In this document: in pieces, positions 13,967 through 19,899 of the stretch
Layout of the letters: each line of letters begins with the position of its first letter
How positions within the stretch are numbered: the stretch's first letter is position 1
Origin: an uncultured bacterium
GTDB taxonomy: Bacteria > Planctomycetota > UBA1135 > GCA-002686595
Assembly (NCBI GenBank): GCA_902826945.1
Contig: CADEGS010000058.1
Span: forward strand, 1 to 19,899
Direction of reading: 5' to 3'
DNA length: 19,899 nucleotides
Made by a program: the position numbers and the translations under genes
Notes under the pieces: model-generated
Seen by the model: only the letters and a program-made list of their open reading frames with translations
The model's database searches: none
What the model was told of the DNA's origin: nothing

Positions 13967-14864
13967 GGGCGGGGCGCAGCCCGGCGCCGCGCTGGGCGGC
14001 TGGCTCGAGGAGTGCCGCGCCTGGGTGGAGCGCCACCTCGACCTGTGGGTGCCCGCGCGCGGGACGGCGCCCGCGCGCCTGCACGCGGCCATGCAGCACG
14101 CCTTGAGGGCCGGCGGGAAGCGCCTGCGCCCGGCGCTCGTGCGCGGCGTGGCGCGCGCGCTCGGGGGCACGGACGACGACGCGGCCCCGCCGGCGGTGGC
14201 GCTCGAGCTCGTGCACACCTACAGCCTGGTGCACGACGACCTGCCGTGCATGGACGACGACGCGCTGCGGCGTGGCCTGCCGACCGTGCACGTGGCCTTC
14301 GACGAGGCGACGGCGGTCCTGGCCGGCGACGGCCTGCTCACGCTGGCCTTCGAGGTGCTGGGCGAGCGCGCGGGCGCGCGCGCCGGCGCGCTGGCCCTCG
14401 TCCTGGCGCGCGCGGCGGGCTCGCGCGGCATGGTCGGCGGGCAGGCGATCGACCTGGCCCTCGAGCAGGCGGGCGGGAGCGGCGACCTGGCGCGCGTCGA
14501 GGAGCTGCACGCGCTGAAGACCGCCGCGCTCTTCTCCGCCGCCTGCGAGATGGGCGCGATCGCGGCCGGCGCCGAGGCCCGCCGCGCCGAGGTGGCGGAC
14601 CTCGGCCTGCTGCTCGGCCGGCTGTTCCAGGCCGTGGACGACGTGCTCGACGTGGTCGGCGACGCGGCCACGCTGGGCAAGACCCCGGGCAAGGACCGGG
14701 CGCACGAGCGCACGACGCTGGTCTCCATCCTGGGGTTGGAGGGCGCGCGCGCGCACGCGCGGCGCCTCGGGGAGCGGGCGGCGGAGCGGGCGCGCGGGCT
14801 CGGCTTCGGGCCCGGCGAGCCCCTCCACGACCTCGTCGGGCACCTGCTGGAGCGCCGCGCGTAG
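13938..14864 (+). CDS. ispA: Polyprenyl (farnesyl/geranylgeranyl) diphosphate synthase
   Basis: This 308-residue trans-prenyltransferase condenses isopentenyl diphosphate with an allylic diphosphate to make FPP or a slightly longer product for carotenoids, quinones or polyprenyl carriers. Motifs: [10 protein letters not shown], the first Asp-rich motif DDLPCMDDD at 100-108 with LRRGLPTVH after it, [19 protein letters not shown], and the second Asp-rich motif DDVLD at 234-238, then GKTPGKDR. The fifth residue before the first Asp motif is Tyr95, as in short-chain IspA-type enzymes, which favours FPP. The ATG at 13938 lies inside the end of xseB (29-base overlap). A promoter-bearing gap separates it from dxs, which supplies its precursors through the MEP pathway. 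Product length (C15 versus C20) is not certain. Confidence 0.94.
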   Translation: MARASASAPEGGAQPGAALGGWLEECRAWVERHLDLWVPARGTAPARLHAAMQHALRAGGKRLRPALVRGVARALGGTDDDAAPPAVALELVHTYSLVHDDLPCMDDDALRRGLPTVHVAFDEATAVLAGDGLLTLAFEVLGERAGARAGALALVLARAAGSRGMVGGQAIDLALEQAGGSGDLARVEELHALKTAALFSAACEMGAIAAGAEARRAEVADLGLLLGRLFQAVDDVLDVVGDAATLGKTPGKDRAHERTTLVSILGLEGARAHARRLGERAAERARGLGFGPGEPLHDLVGHLLERRA

Positions 14865-14904
14865 GACGCCCCGAGCGCCCCTGGCGTCCGGCGCGCCCGG
14901 CCCC

Positions 14905-14910
14905 TAGGCT
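14905..14910 (+). promoter_or_regulatory. Predicted -10 element of dxs-nadK
   Basis: TAGGCT at 14905-14910, with TGGCGT at 14882-14887 as a possible -35 (17-base spacer), lies in the 101-base ispA-dxs gap. Transcription from about 14917 would give a leader of roughly 49 bases, unlike the leaderless cases elsewhere in the window. Confidence 0.5.
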
Positions 14911-14913
14911 GCT

Positions 14914-14931
14914 CGGTTCCGGTTCGAACCG
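14914..14931. repeat. Palindrome and half-site repeat at the dxs transcription start
   Basis: CGGTTC at 14914-14919 is followed by CGGTTC at 14920-14925 and GAACCG at 14926-14931, the last two forming the perfect 12-base palindrome CGGTTCGAACCG. It overlaps the predicted transcription start, where a repressor operator would be effective. TT and AA steps are rare in this DNA. Confidence 0.45.
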
Positions 14932-14952
14932 CCGCGCGCCCGCGGGCGCGGC
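14931..14952 (+). promoter_or_regulatory. Stable hairpin in the dxs leader, next to the ribosome site
   Basis: GCCGCGC (14931-14937) pairs with GCGCGGC (14946-14952), with two further pairs across a one-base bulge and a three-base loop. The ribosome site GGAG at 14957-14960 begins five bases later. The stem could limit ribosome access to dxs; no known riboswitch is recognised. Confidence 0.4.
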
Positions 14953-14965
14953 TCCCGGAGCCCCC

Positions 14966-16984
14966 ATGAGCGACGCGAGACGGCTGGCCCAGGAAGGAGT
15001 CCAGGACGCCCCGGAGACTGCGCGCGGTCCCGACCCGGCCGCGGACGAGGGCGCGGTCGGCCCGCTGCTCGCGCGCCTGCGCTCGCCCGCCGACCTGCAG
15101 CGGCTGGGCGCCTCCGAGCTGCCGCAGCTGTGCGAGGAGATCCGCGCCTTCCTGCTGGAGAGCGTGCAGCGCACCGGCGGCCACCTGGGCTCGAACCTGG
15201 GCATCGTCGAGCTGGCGGTCGCGATCCACCGCGTCTTCGACCTGCGCCGCGACCGCTGCATCTGGGACGTCAGCCACCAGGCCTACGTGCACAAGATCCT
15301 GACCGGGCGGCGCGAGCGCTTCGGCTCGCTGCGCCAGACCGGCGGCCTGTGCGGCTTCACGCACCCCGACGAGTCGCCCTTCGACCTGTTCCACACCGGG
15401 CACGCCGGGACGAGCATCAGCCTCGGCCTGGGGCTCGCCAAGGCCGCCGCGCACCAGCCCGACCGCCCGCACGTGATCAGCGTGATCGGCGACGCGAGCC
15501 TGGGCGCGGGCGTGGCGTTCGAGGCGCTCAACCACGCCGGCGCCAGCGGGGAGTCGATGCTCGTCGTCCTGAACGACAACGAGTGGTCGATCTCGAAGTC
15601 GGTCGGGGCGCTGGCGCGCTACCTGACGCGCATCCGCTCGGCGCGCACCGTGCAGCGCGCGCAGCAGGAGATCCACGGCCTCCTGCAGTCGATCCCGTTG
15701 ATCGGCGGCAAGGTCGAGCAGGTGATCGACCAGGTGCGCGAGGTGCTGCGCCACGCGATCGTCCAGGGCCACGTCTTCGAGGAGCTGGGCGTGACCTACG
15801 TCGGGCCCGTGGACGGCCACGACGTGCGCTACCTGGTCGAGAGCCTGGAGCGCGTGCGGCGCCTGGACGGCGTCGTGCTGCTGCACGCGCTGACCGAGAA
15901 GGGCCGCGGGCACCCCAAGGCGCCGACGCACCCCGAGCGCGTCCACGCCGCCAAGCCCAGCGGCCGGCCCGCGCCGGCCAGGCTGCGCGACGGCGGCAAG
16001 ATCGAGGTGCGCGAGGCGCCGGCGTCGGGCGGCACGTCGTACACCGAGGCCTTCGCCGACGCGCTGGCGGCGCTCGCCGAGCGCGACGTGCGCGTGCACG
16101 CGATCAGCGCGGCCATGCCGTCCGGCACGGGCCTGACCGCCTTCGCCGAGCGCTTCCCGCACCGCTTCCACGACGTCGGCATCTGCGAGCAGCACGGCGT
16201 CGCCATGGCGGCCGGCATGGCCAAGGGCGGGCTGCGGCCCGTGGCCGCGATCTACTCGACGTTCCTGCAGCGCGGCTACGACCAGGTCTTCCAGGAGGTC
16301 GCCCTGCAGGGGCTGCCGGTGGTGTTCGCGCTCGACCGCGCCGGCCTGGTGGGCCAGGACGGCCCGACGCACAACGGCGTCTTCGACCTGGCCTACCTGC
16401 GCACGCTGCCGGGCATGGTCCTGTGCGCGCCGCGCGACGCGACCGACATGCGTCGCATGCTGGAGATGGGCGTGCGCCACGAGCGCGGCCCCGTCGCCAT
16501 CCGCTACCCGCGCGACACGTGCCCGCAGGCCGAGGTCTTCGCCGTGGCCGAGCGGCGCGAGATGGAGCCGGGCAAGGCCGAGGTGCTGCTCGACGGCGAG
16601 GAGCTCGTGATCTGGTCCCTGGGCGCGCTCACGCGCCAGGTGCTCGAGGCCGCCGCCCGGCTGGCCCAGCGCGGCGCGCGCGTGGGCGTGGTCGACGCGC
16701 GCTTCGCCAAGCCGCTCGACGAGGAGCTCCTGCTGCGCCACGCGCGCGGGTACCGCCACCTGTTGACGGTGGAAGAGCACCAGCGCGCGGGCGGCTTCGG
16801 CTCGGCCGTGCTCGAGGCGATCGCGCGCTTCCCCGACACGCGCGTGCGCGTGCGCACCCTGGGCGTGCCCGACCGCTTCGTCGAGCACATGACGACGCGC
16901 GAGGAGCAGCTCGCGGCCTGCGGCCTGGACGCCGAGGGGATCGAGCGCGCGGCGCTGGTTCTCCTGCGCCCGAGCCTGGTGTGA
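14966..16984 (+). CDS. dxs: 1-deoxy-D-xylulose-5-phosphate synthase
   Basis: DXS joins pyruvate and glyceraldehyde-3-phosphate with thiamine diphosphate, opening the MEP isoprenoid pathway. The 672-residue product has the full order of domains: TGGHLGSNLGIVEL and WDVSHQAYVHKILTGRR near the N-terminus, the cofactor region around 175-205 ending NDNEWSIS (N203), FEELGVTYVGPVDGHD, the transketolase pyrimidine domain with the key Glu E408 in GICEQH, AIYSTFLQRGYDQV, and the C-terminal domain. The thiamine motif reads GDAS (175-178) instead of the common GDGA, keeping D176. I recall this GDAS form from Planctomycetota. About 30 residues precede the conserved N-terminus, with GGAG five bases before ATG 14966, so this start is accepted. 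It overlaps nadK (GTGA). Confidence 0.97.
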   Translation: MSDARRLAQEGVQDAPETARGPDPAADEGAVGPLLARLRSPADLQRLGASELPQLCEEIRAFLLESVQRTGGHLGSNLGIVELAVAIHRVFDLRRDRCIWDVSHQAYVHKILTGRRERFGSLRQTGGLCGFTHPDESPFDLFHTGHAGTSISLGLGLAKAAAHQPDRPHVISVIGDASLGAGVAFEALNHAGASGESMLVVLNDNEWSISKSVGALARYLTRIRSARTVQRAQQEIHGLLQSIPLIGGKVEQVIDQVREVLRHAIVQGHVFEELGVTYVGPVDGHDVRYLVESLERVRRLDGVVLLHALTEKGRGHPKAPTHPERVHAAKPSGRPAPARLRDGGKIEVREAPASGGTSYTEAFADALAALAERDVRVHAISAAMPSGTGLTAFAERFPHRFHDVGICEQHGVAMAAGMAKGGLRPVAAIYSTFLQRGYDQVFQEVALQGLPVVFALDRAGLVGQDGPTHNGVFDLAYLRTLPGMVLCAPRDATDMRRMLEMGVRHERGPVAIRYPRDTCPQAEVFAVAERREMEPGKAEVLLDGEELVIWSLGALTRQVLEAAARLAQRGARVGVVDARFAKPLDEELLLRHARGYRHLLTVEEHQRAGGFGSAVLEAIARFPDTRVRVRTLGVPDRFVEHMTTREEQLAACGLDAEGIERAALVLLRPSLV

Positions 16985-17871
16985 GCGCCATGCCTCTCGC
17001 GCGCGGGGAGGGCGGCGCGCCCGAGCGGGTCCAGGTGCTGGCGAACTTCGCCAAGGCCAGCGTGCGCCAGCTCTCGGCCGAGCTCGTGCCGTGGCTCGAG
17101 GAGCGCGTCGCGCACGTCGCGCTCGCCACCGACATCGAGGCCTTCGCGCGCGCGCGCGACCAGGGCGAGCGCGGCCCGCGCCCGGACCTGGTCGTCGTCC
17201 TGGGCGGCGACGGCGCGCTGCTCGGAGCGGTGCGGGCCTTCGAGCGCGACCCGGTGCCCACGCTCGGGATCCACCTCGGGCGCGTCGGCTTCCTGGCCTC
17301 GACCGTGGCGCAGCGCTGGCGCGAGGCGCTGGAGGCCGCGCTGGCGGGGGAGGCCGTGCTCGAGCAGCGCCTGCGGCTGGAGGGCGAGTGGCTGGCCGGG
17401 GGCGTCCCGCGGCGCGCGGTGGCGCTCAACGAGCTGTGCGTGCAGCGCACGACGCACCAGGGGATGCTGCACGCCTCGCTCTCGATCGGCGGCACGTGGG
17501 TCAGCGAGTACCGCGCCGACGGGCTGCTCGTGGCGACGCCCAGCGGGTCCACCGCGTACTCGCTCTCGGCCGGCGGCCCGATCCTCGAGCCCTCCGTCGC
17601 CGCCTTCGTCGTGACGGCGATCTCGCCGCAAGGGCTGGCGATGCGTCCGCTGGTCGTGCACGCCGACGACGTGCTCTCGATCGCCGTCTCCGAGGCCGGA
17701 GCGGACGCGACGCTGGCGGTGGACGGCCAGACCTTCCATCCGCTCGAGCCGGGCCAGGAGCTGCGCCTGGCCCGCCACCCGGTTCCGTACCCGCTGCTCT
17801 CCATGCCCGACCTCGATCCCTACCGACGCCTGCGCGAGCGGCTGGGCTGGGGACGCGGGCCGGCCGCCTGA
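16981..17871 (+). CDS. nadK: NAD kinase
   Basis: NAD kinase phosphorylates NAD at the 2' position to give NADP, needed by reductive biosynthesis including the reductase step after DXS. Motifs: VVVLGGDGALL with GGDG at about 75-78 (the Asp is the family's catalytic base), TLGIHLGRVGFLA, ALNELCVQR, the glycine-rich YRADGLLVATPSGSTAYSLS, MRPLVVH and VDGQ. Length is 296 residues if started at GTG 16981, or 293 from ATG 16990 in the same frame. GTG is preferred because it makes the GTGA overlap with the dxs stop seen at other gene pairs here; ATG remains possible. The last 20 residues are a basic tail. Position directly after dxs suggests joint expression. Classification is secure. Confidence 0.94.
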   Translation: MSAMPLARGEGGAPERVQVLANFAKASVRQLSAELVPWLEERVAHVALATDIEAFARARDQGERGPRPDLVVVLGGDGALLGAVRAFERDPVPTLGIHLGRVGFLASTVAQRWREALEAALAGEAVLEQRLRLEGEWLAGGVPRRAVALNELCVQRTTHQGMLHASLSIGGTWVSEYRADGLLVATPSGSTAYSLSAGGPILEPSVAAFVVTAISPQGLAMRPLVVHADDVLSIAVSEAGADATLAVDGQTFHPLEPGQELRLARHPVPYPLLSMPDLDPYRRLRERLGWGRGPAA

Positions 17872-17883
17872 GGGCGTCGGGTC

Positions 17884-17903
17884 GGCCTCGCCGCCCGCGA
17901 GCC
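17884..17903 (+). terminator. Possible hairpin after nadK
   Basis: GGC then TCGC (with one bulged C) on the left pair with GCGAGCC on the right around a five-base loop, about a dozen bases after the nadK stop. The 88-base gap 17872-17959 otherwise shows no gene. Weak evidence. Confidence 0.25.
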
Positions 17904-17914
17904 GCACGCCGCGC

Positions 17915-17943
17915 TGGACAAGCCCCCGGCCATCGACGAGCCT
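17915..17943 (+). promoter_or_regulatory. Possible promoter of the GT2/GT-C operon
   Basis: TGGACA at 17915-17920 is close to a classic -35 and lies 17 bases before GAGCCT at 17938-17943, a one-base variant of the TAGCCT seen before the SDR gene. The ATG follows 16 bases later, with no ribosome site. The -10 lacks its first T, so confidence is low. Confidence 0.28.
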
Positions 17944-17959
17944 GACCGCCCCCTCACCG

Positions 17960-18916
17960 ATGGACGCTCGTCGCCTCTCGGTCGTCATCCCCGTCTACAA
18001 CAGCCAGGAGATCCTGCGCGACCTCGTCGCGCGGCTGGAGCCGGTGCTGCGCGCGCAGGCGTCCGCCTGGGAGCTCCTGCTGGTGGACGACAACAGCCGC
18101 GACGGGAGCTGGGCGGTGGTCGAGGAGCTGGCGCGCTCGCACGGCTGGGTGCGCGGCATCCGGCTGATGCGCAACTACGGGCAGCACGCGGCGCTCCTGT
18201 GCGGCCTGCGCGCGGCGCGCCACGCGGTCACGGTCACGATGGACGACGACCTCCAGCACCCGCCGGAGGAGCTGCCGAAGCTGCTCGCCAAGCTGGACGA
18301 GGGCTTCGACGTCGTCTACGGCACGCCGCTGGCCGAGCAGCACGGGTTCCTGCGCGACCTGGCCTCGCGCGTCACGAAGCTCGCCCTGCAGAGCGCGATG
18401 GGGGCGGAGACCGCGCGCAAGGTCACGGCCTTTCGCGTGTTCCGCACGCAGCTGCGCGACGCGATGAGCTCCTACCGCAGCCAGCACGTCTCGATCGACG
18501 TGCTCCTGACGTGGGGCACGACGCGCTTCGCGGCCGTCGCGGTGCGCCACGACCCGCGGCGCTCGGGGGTCTCGAACTACACGCTGCGGCGCCTGGTGAC
18601 CCACGCGCTGAACATGCTGACCGGGTTCAGCACGTTCCCGCTGCAGCTCGCCAGCCTCTCGGGGTTCGCCTTCACGCTGTTCGGCGTGGGCGTGCTCCTG
18701 TACGTGGTCGTGCGCTACCTGGCGCAGGGCACGAGCGTGCCGGGCTTCCCGTTCCTGGCCTCGGTGATCGCGATCTTCTCCGGGGCGCAGCTCTTCGCGC
18801 TGGGCATCATCGGCGAGTACCTTGCGCGGATGCACTTCCGCAGCATGGAGCGCCCGTGCTACACCGTGCGCACCTCCGTCGGCGCTCCCCCCGCGGCAAG
18901 CGAGGCGGGCCCGTGA
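17960..18916 (+). CDS. Family 2 glycosyltransferase, ArnC/dolichyl-phosphate-mannose-synthase-like
   Basis: The 318-residue membrane enzyme probably attaches a sugar to a polyprenyl phosphate on the cytoplasmic face of the inner membrane. The GT-A domain starts LSVVIPVYNSQE, then LLLVDDNSRDGS, RNYGQHAALLCGL, and the metal-binding DDDLQHPPEE with D95-D97. SNYTLRRL leads into the membrane part, which has two helices at about 229-252 and 263-285. The ending GEYLARMHFRSMERPCYTV is typical of the ArnC/GtrB-type family. Complete length and motif set make the class firm; the sugar is unknown. The start is ATG 17960. Its stop overlaps the next gene (GTGA), a GT-C transferase, fitting a donor-maker and donor-user pair as in ArnC-ArnT. 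Transfer of aminoarabinose itself is not implied. Confidence 0.93.
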   Translation: MDARRLSVVIPVYNSQEILRDLVARLEPVLRAQASAWELLLVDDNSRDGSWAVVEELARSHGWVRGIRLMRNYGQHAALLCGLRAARHAVTVTMDDDLQHPPEELPKLLAKLDEGFDVVYGTPLAEQHGFLRDLASRVTKLALQSAMGAETARKVTAFRVFRTQLRDAMSSYRSQHVSIDVLLTWGTTRFAAVAVRHDPRRSGVSNYTLRRLVTHALNMLTGFSTFPLQLASLSGFAFTLFGVGVLLYVVVRYLAQGTSVPGFPFLASVIAIFSGAQLFALGIIGEYLARMHFRSMERPCYTVRTSVGAPPAASEAGP

Positions 18917-19899
18917 CGGCCGCCGACGCCCACGAGCCGGGGCGCGGGCGGACCGGAGCGCTCGCGCTGCTCGCGCTGCTGGCGGGGGCGCTCGTGTGGG
19001 CGCAGCTCTGGCTGCTGCCGTCGAATCCGCACTCGCAATCCTTCCACGACGAGCTGCACTACGCGCAGGAGGCGCGCGACGTCGCCACCGGCCACTTCCC
19101 GCGCTACAACCGGATCTACGCGCCGTTCGTCCCGCCGCTCTACGGCGTCGTGCAGGCGCCCGTGCGCGCCCTCGCCGGCCGCGACGGCTTCCGCTGGTGG
19201 AGCCGGGTGCTGAACATCCTGCTCCTGACCTCGACGCTGGCGCCGGCCTGGGCGCTGGCGCGCCGCTTCGCGGGGCCGTGGTGGTCGGTCCTGGCGGCGC
19301 TCTTCTCGGTCGTCTCGACCGGCCTCGTGCTCGGGCGCTACGTGCTCTCCGAGAACCTGTTCCTCCCGCTGTTCGTGTGGTTCGCGCTGGCGGTGACGCG
19401 CCTGTGCGAGCGGCCGAGCGCGCGCCGCGCGCTCGTCGCCGGGCTGGCCTTCGGGCTGTGCTACCTGACGCGCTCGATCGTCGTCGCCACCGTGCCCGGC
19501 GCGGCGCTGGCGGTCCTGTGGGCGCTGCGCTCGCCCCGGCGCACGCTGCTCGCGGGCGCGGGCGTGCTGGTCGGAGCGCTGTGCGTCGTCCTGCCGTGGC
19601 GGCTGCGCGGGCTCGCGTTCCCGGCCGAGGCCGAGGTCGAGATCGCGTTCTCCTACGGCCAGGGCCTGAGCGTGGCGGGGCTGCAGCCGATCGCGCACTA
19701 CCTGGAATGGATCTGGTACACGGCCGGCTGCGCCGTGATCGGGCTCGGGCTGCCTGTCCTGTGGCTCGGCACCGTCGGGCTGCTCGTGCAGGGCGCGCGC
19801 CCCGAGCCCGGGCGGCGCGGCTTCGCGCTGTTCGCGCTGGTCGGCATGCTGGGCACGGTCGGCCTCGTCGGCGTGGCGAGGACCCAGTGGGGCACGGGA
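18913..19899 (+). CDS. GT-C family glycosyltransferase (GT39/ArnT-like), N-terminal part, runs off the edge
   Basis: An open frame of 329 codons continues without a stop to the right edge. It begins at GTG 18913, overlapping the GT2 stop as GTGA. The product is a polytopic membrane protein. A first helix spans about 15-35. A loop SFHDELHYAQEARD with D46 and E47 follows, matching the position of the catalytic acidic pair in GT39/ArnT/PMT enzymes. Further hydrophobic segments follow from about 95 onward, with VLSENLFLPLF and FGLCYLTRSI, stretches typical of this superfamily. Such enzymes take sugar from a polyprenyl-phosphate donor and transfer it outside the membrane to lipid, protein or glycan. 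The substrate is unknown, and the C-terminal part is outside the window. Open frames on the opposite strand here are high-GC shadows. Confidence 0.85.
   Translation, partial: MTAADAHEPGRGRTGALALLALLAGALVWAQLWLLPSNPHSQSFHDELHYAQEARDVATGHFPRYNRIYAPFVPPLYGVVQAPVRALAGRDGFRWWSRVLNILLLTSTLAPAWALARRFAGPWWSVLAALFSVVSTGLVLGRYVLSENLFLPLFVWFALAVTRLCERPSARRALVAGLAFGLCYLTRSIVVATVPGAALAVLWALRSPRRTLLAGAGVLVGALCVVLPWRLRGLAFPAEAEVEIAFSYGQGLSVAGLQPIAHYLEWIWYTAGCAVIGLGLPVLWLGTVGLLVQGARPEPGRRGFALFALVGMLGTVGLVGVARTQWGTG

Noticed and set aside
14219..16888. An 889-codon minus-strand frame opposite ispA and dxs
   Set aside because: Composition is that of a GC-rich antisense shadow, and the plus-strand genes have complete motifs.
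18859..19895. Two minus-strand open frames at the right end
   Set aside because: They are antisense to a plus-strand membrane glycosyltransferase with recognisable motifs that simply lacks a stop within the window.
1..19899. CRISPR array, tRNA, rRNA, insertion sequence or prophage signals
   Set aside because: No regularly spaced repeats, cloverleaf-like sequence, transposase or integrase motif, or composition break was seen. The gene content looks chromosomal and uniform.

Overview
The window is about three-quarters or more G+C, with nearly every third codon position G or C, and it is packed with bacterial housekeeping and cell-envelope genes. I see no tRNA, rRNA, CRISPR array, insertion sequence or phage gene, and no gene-free stretch longer than about 150 bases. 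The base composition, the gene order xseB-ispA-dxs-nadK and a DXS with GDAS in place of the usual GDG cofactor motif suggest a very GC-rich Planctomycetota-like lineage. A Myxococcota-like source cannot be excluded from sequence alone.

Layout. 1-1084: the 3' end of accD overlapping panB. 1160-1936 (minus): a YdfG-like short-chain dehydrogenase. 2008-5408: a YtcJ-type amidohydrolase lipoprotein, translationally coupled to an SGNH-hydrolase-like protein with an extra C-terminal region. 5473-7780: an OsmC-family peroxidase, a FecCD-type permease and its ATPase, forming one overlapping operon. 7791-9371: a class-I-like O-methyltransferase and a PfkB-family protein with altered motifs. 9406-13581: a polyphosphate and phosphohistidine block, with sixA and ppx on the minus strand flanking ppk1 on the plus strand. 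13691-17871: xseB, ispA, dxs, nadK. 17960-19899: an ArnC/DPM-like GT2 glycosyltransferase coupled to a GT-C (GT39/ArnT-like) transferase that runs off the right edge.

How the genes work together. dxs feeds the MEP pathway whose IPP and DMAPP are condensed by IspA. PPK1 and Ppx make and break polyphosphate, and NAD kinase may sit in the same phosphate and energy economy. The GT2 enzyme probably loads a sugar on a polyprenyl phosphate for the GT-C enzyme to transfer outside the cell. AccD and PanB serve fatty-acid and CoA synthesis.

Three sequence habits recur. First, adjacent same-strand genes are linked by four-base NTGA overlaps (ATGA, GTGA and one CTGA). Second, isolated TANNNT -10 hexamers, very visible against the GC-rich background, lie only 6-10 bases before several start codons, which predicts leaderless mRNAs. 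Third, the permease appears to start with CTG. No wholly new system is evident. The best leads are the leaderless promoter pattern, the CTG start, the substrate-binding-protein-less OsmC-ABC operon, the altered PfkB protein, the 135-base ppk/ppx convergent overlap, and the structured dxs leader.
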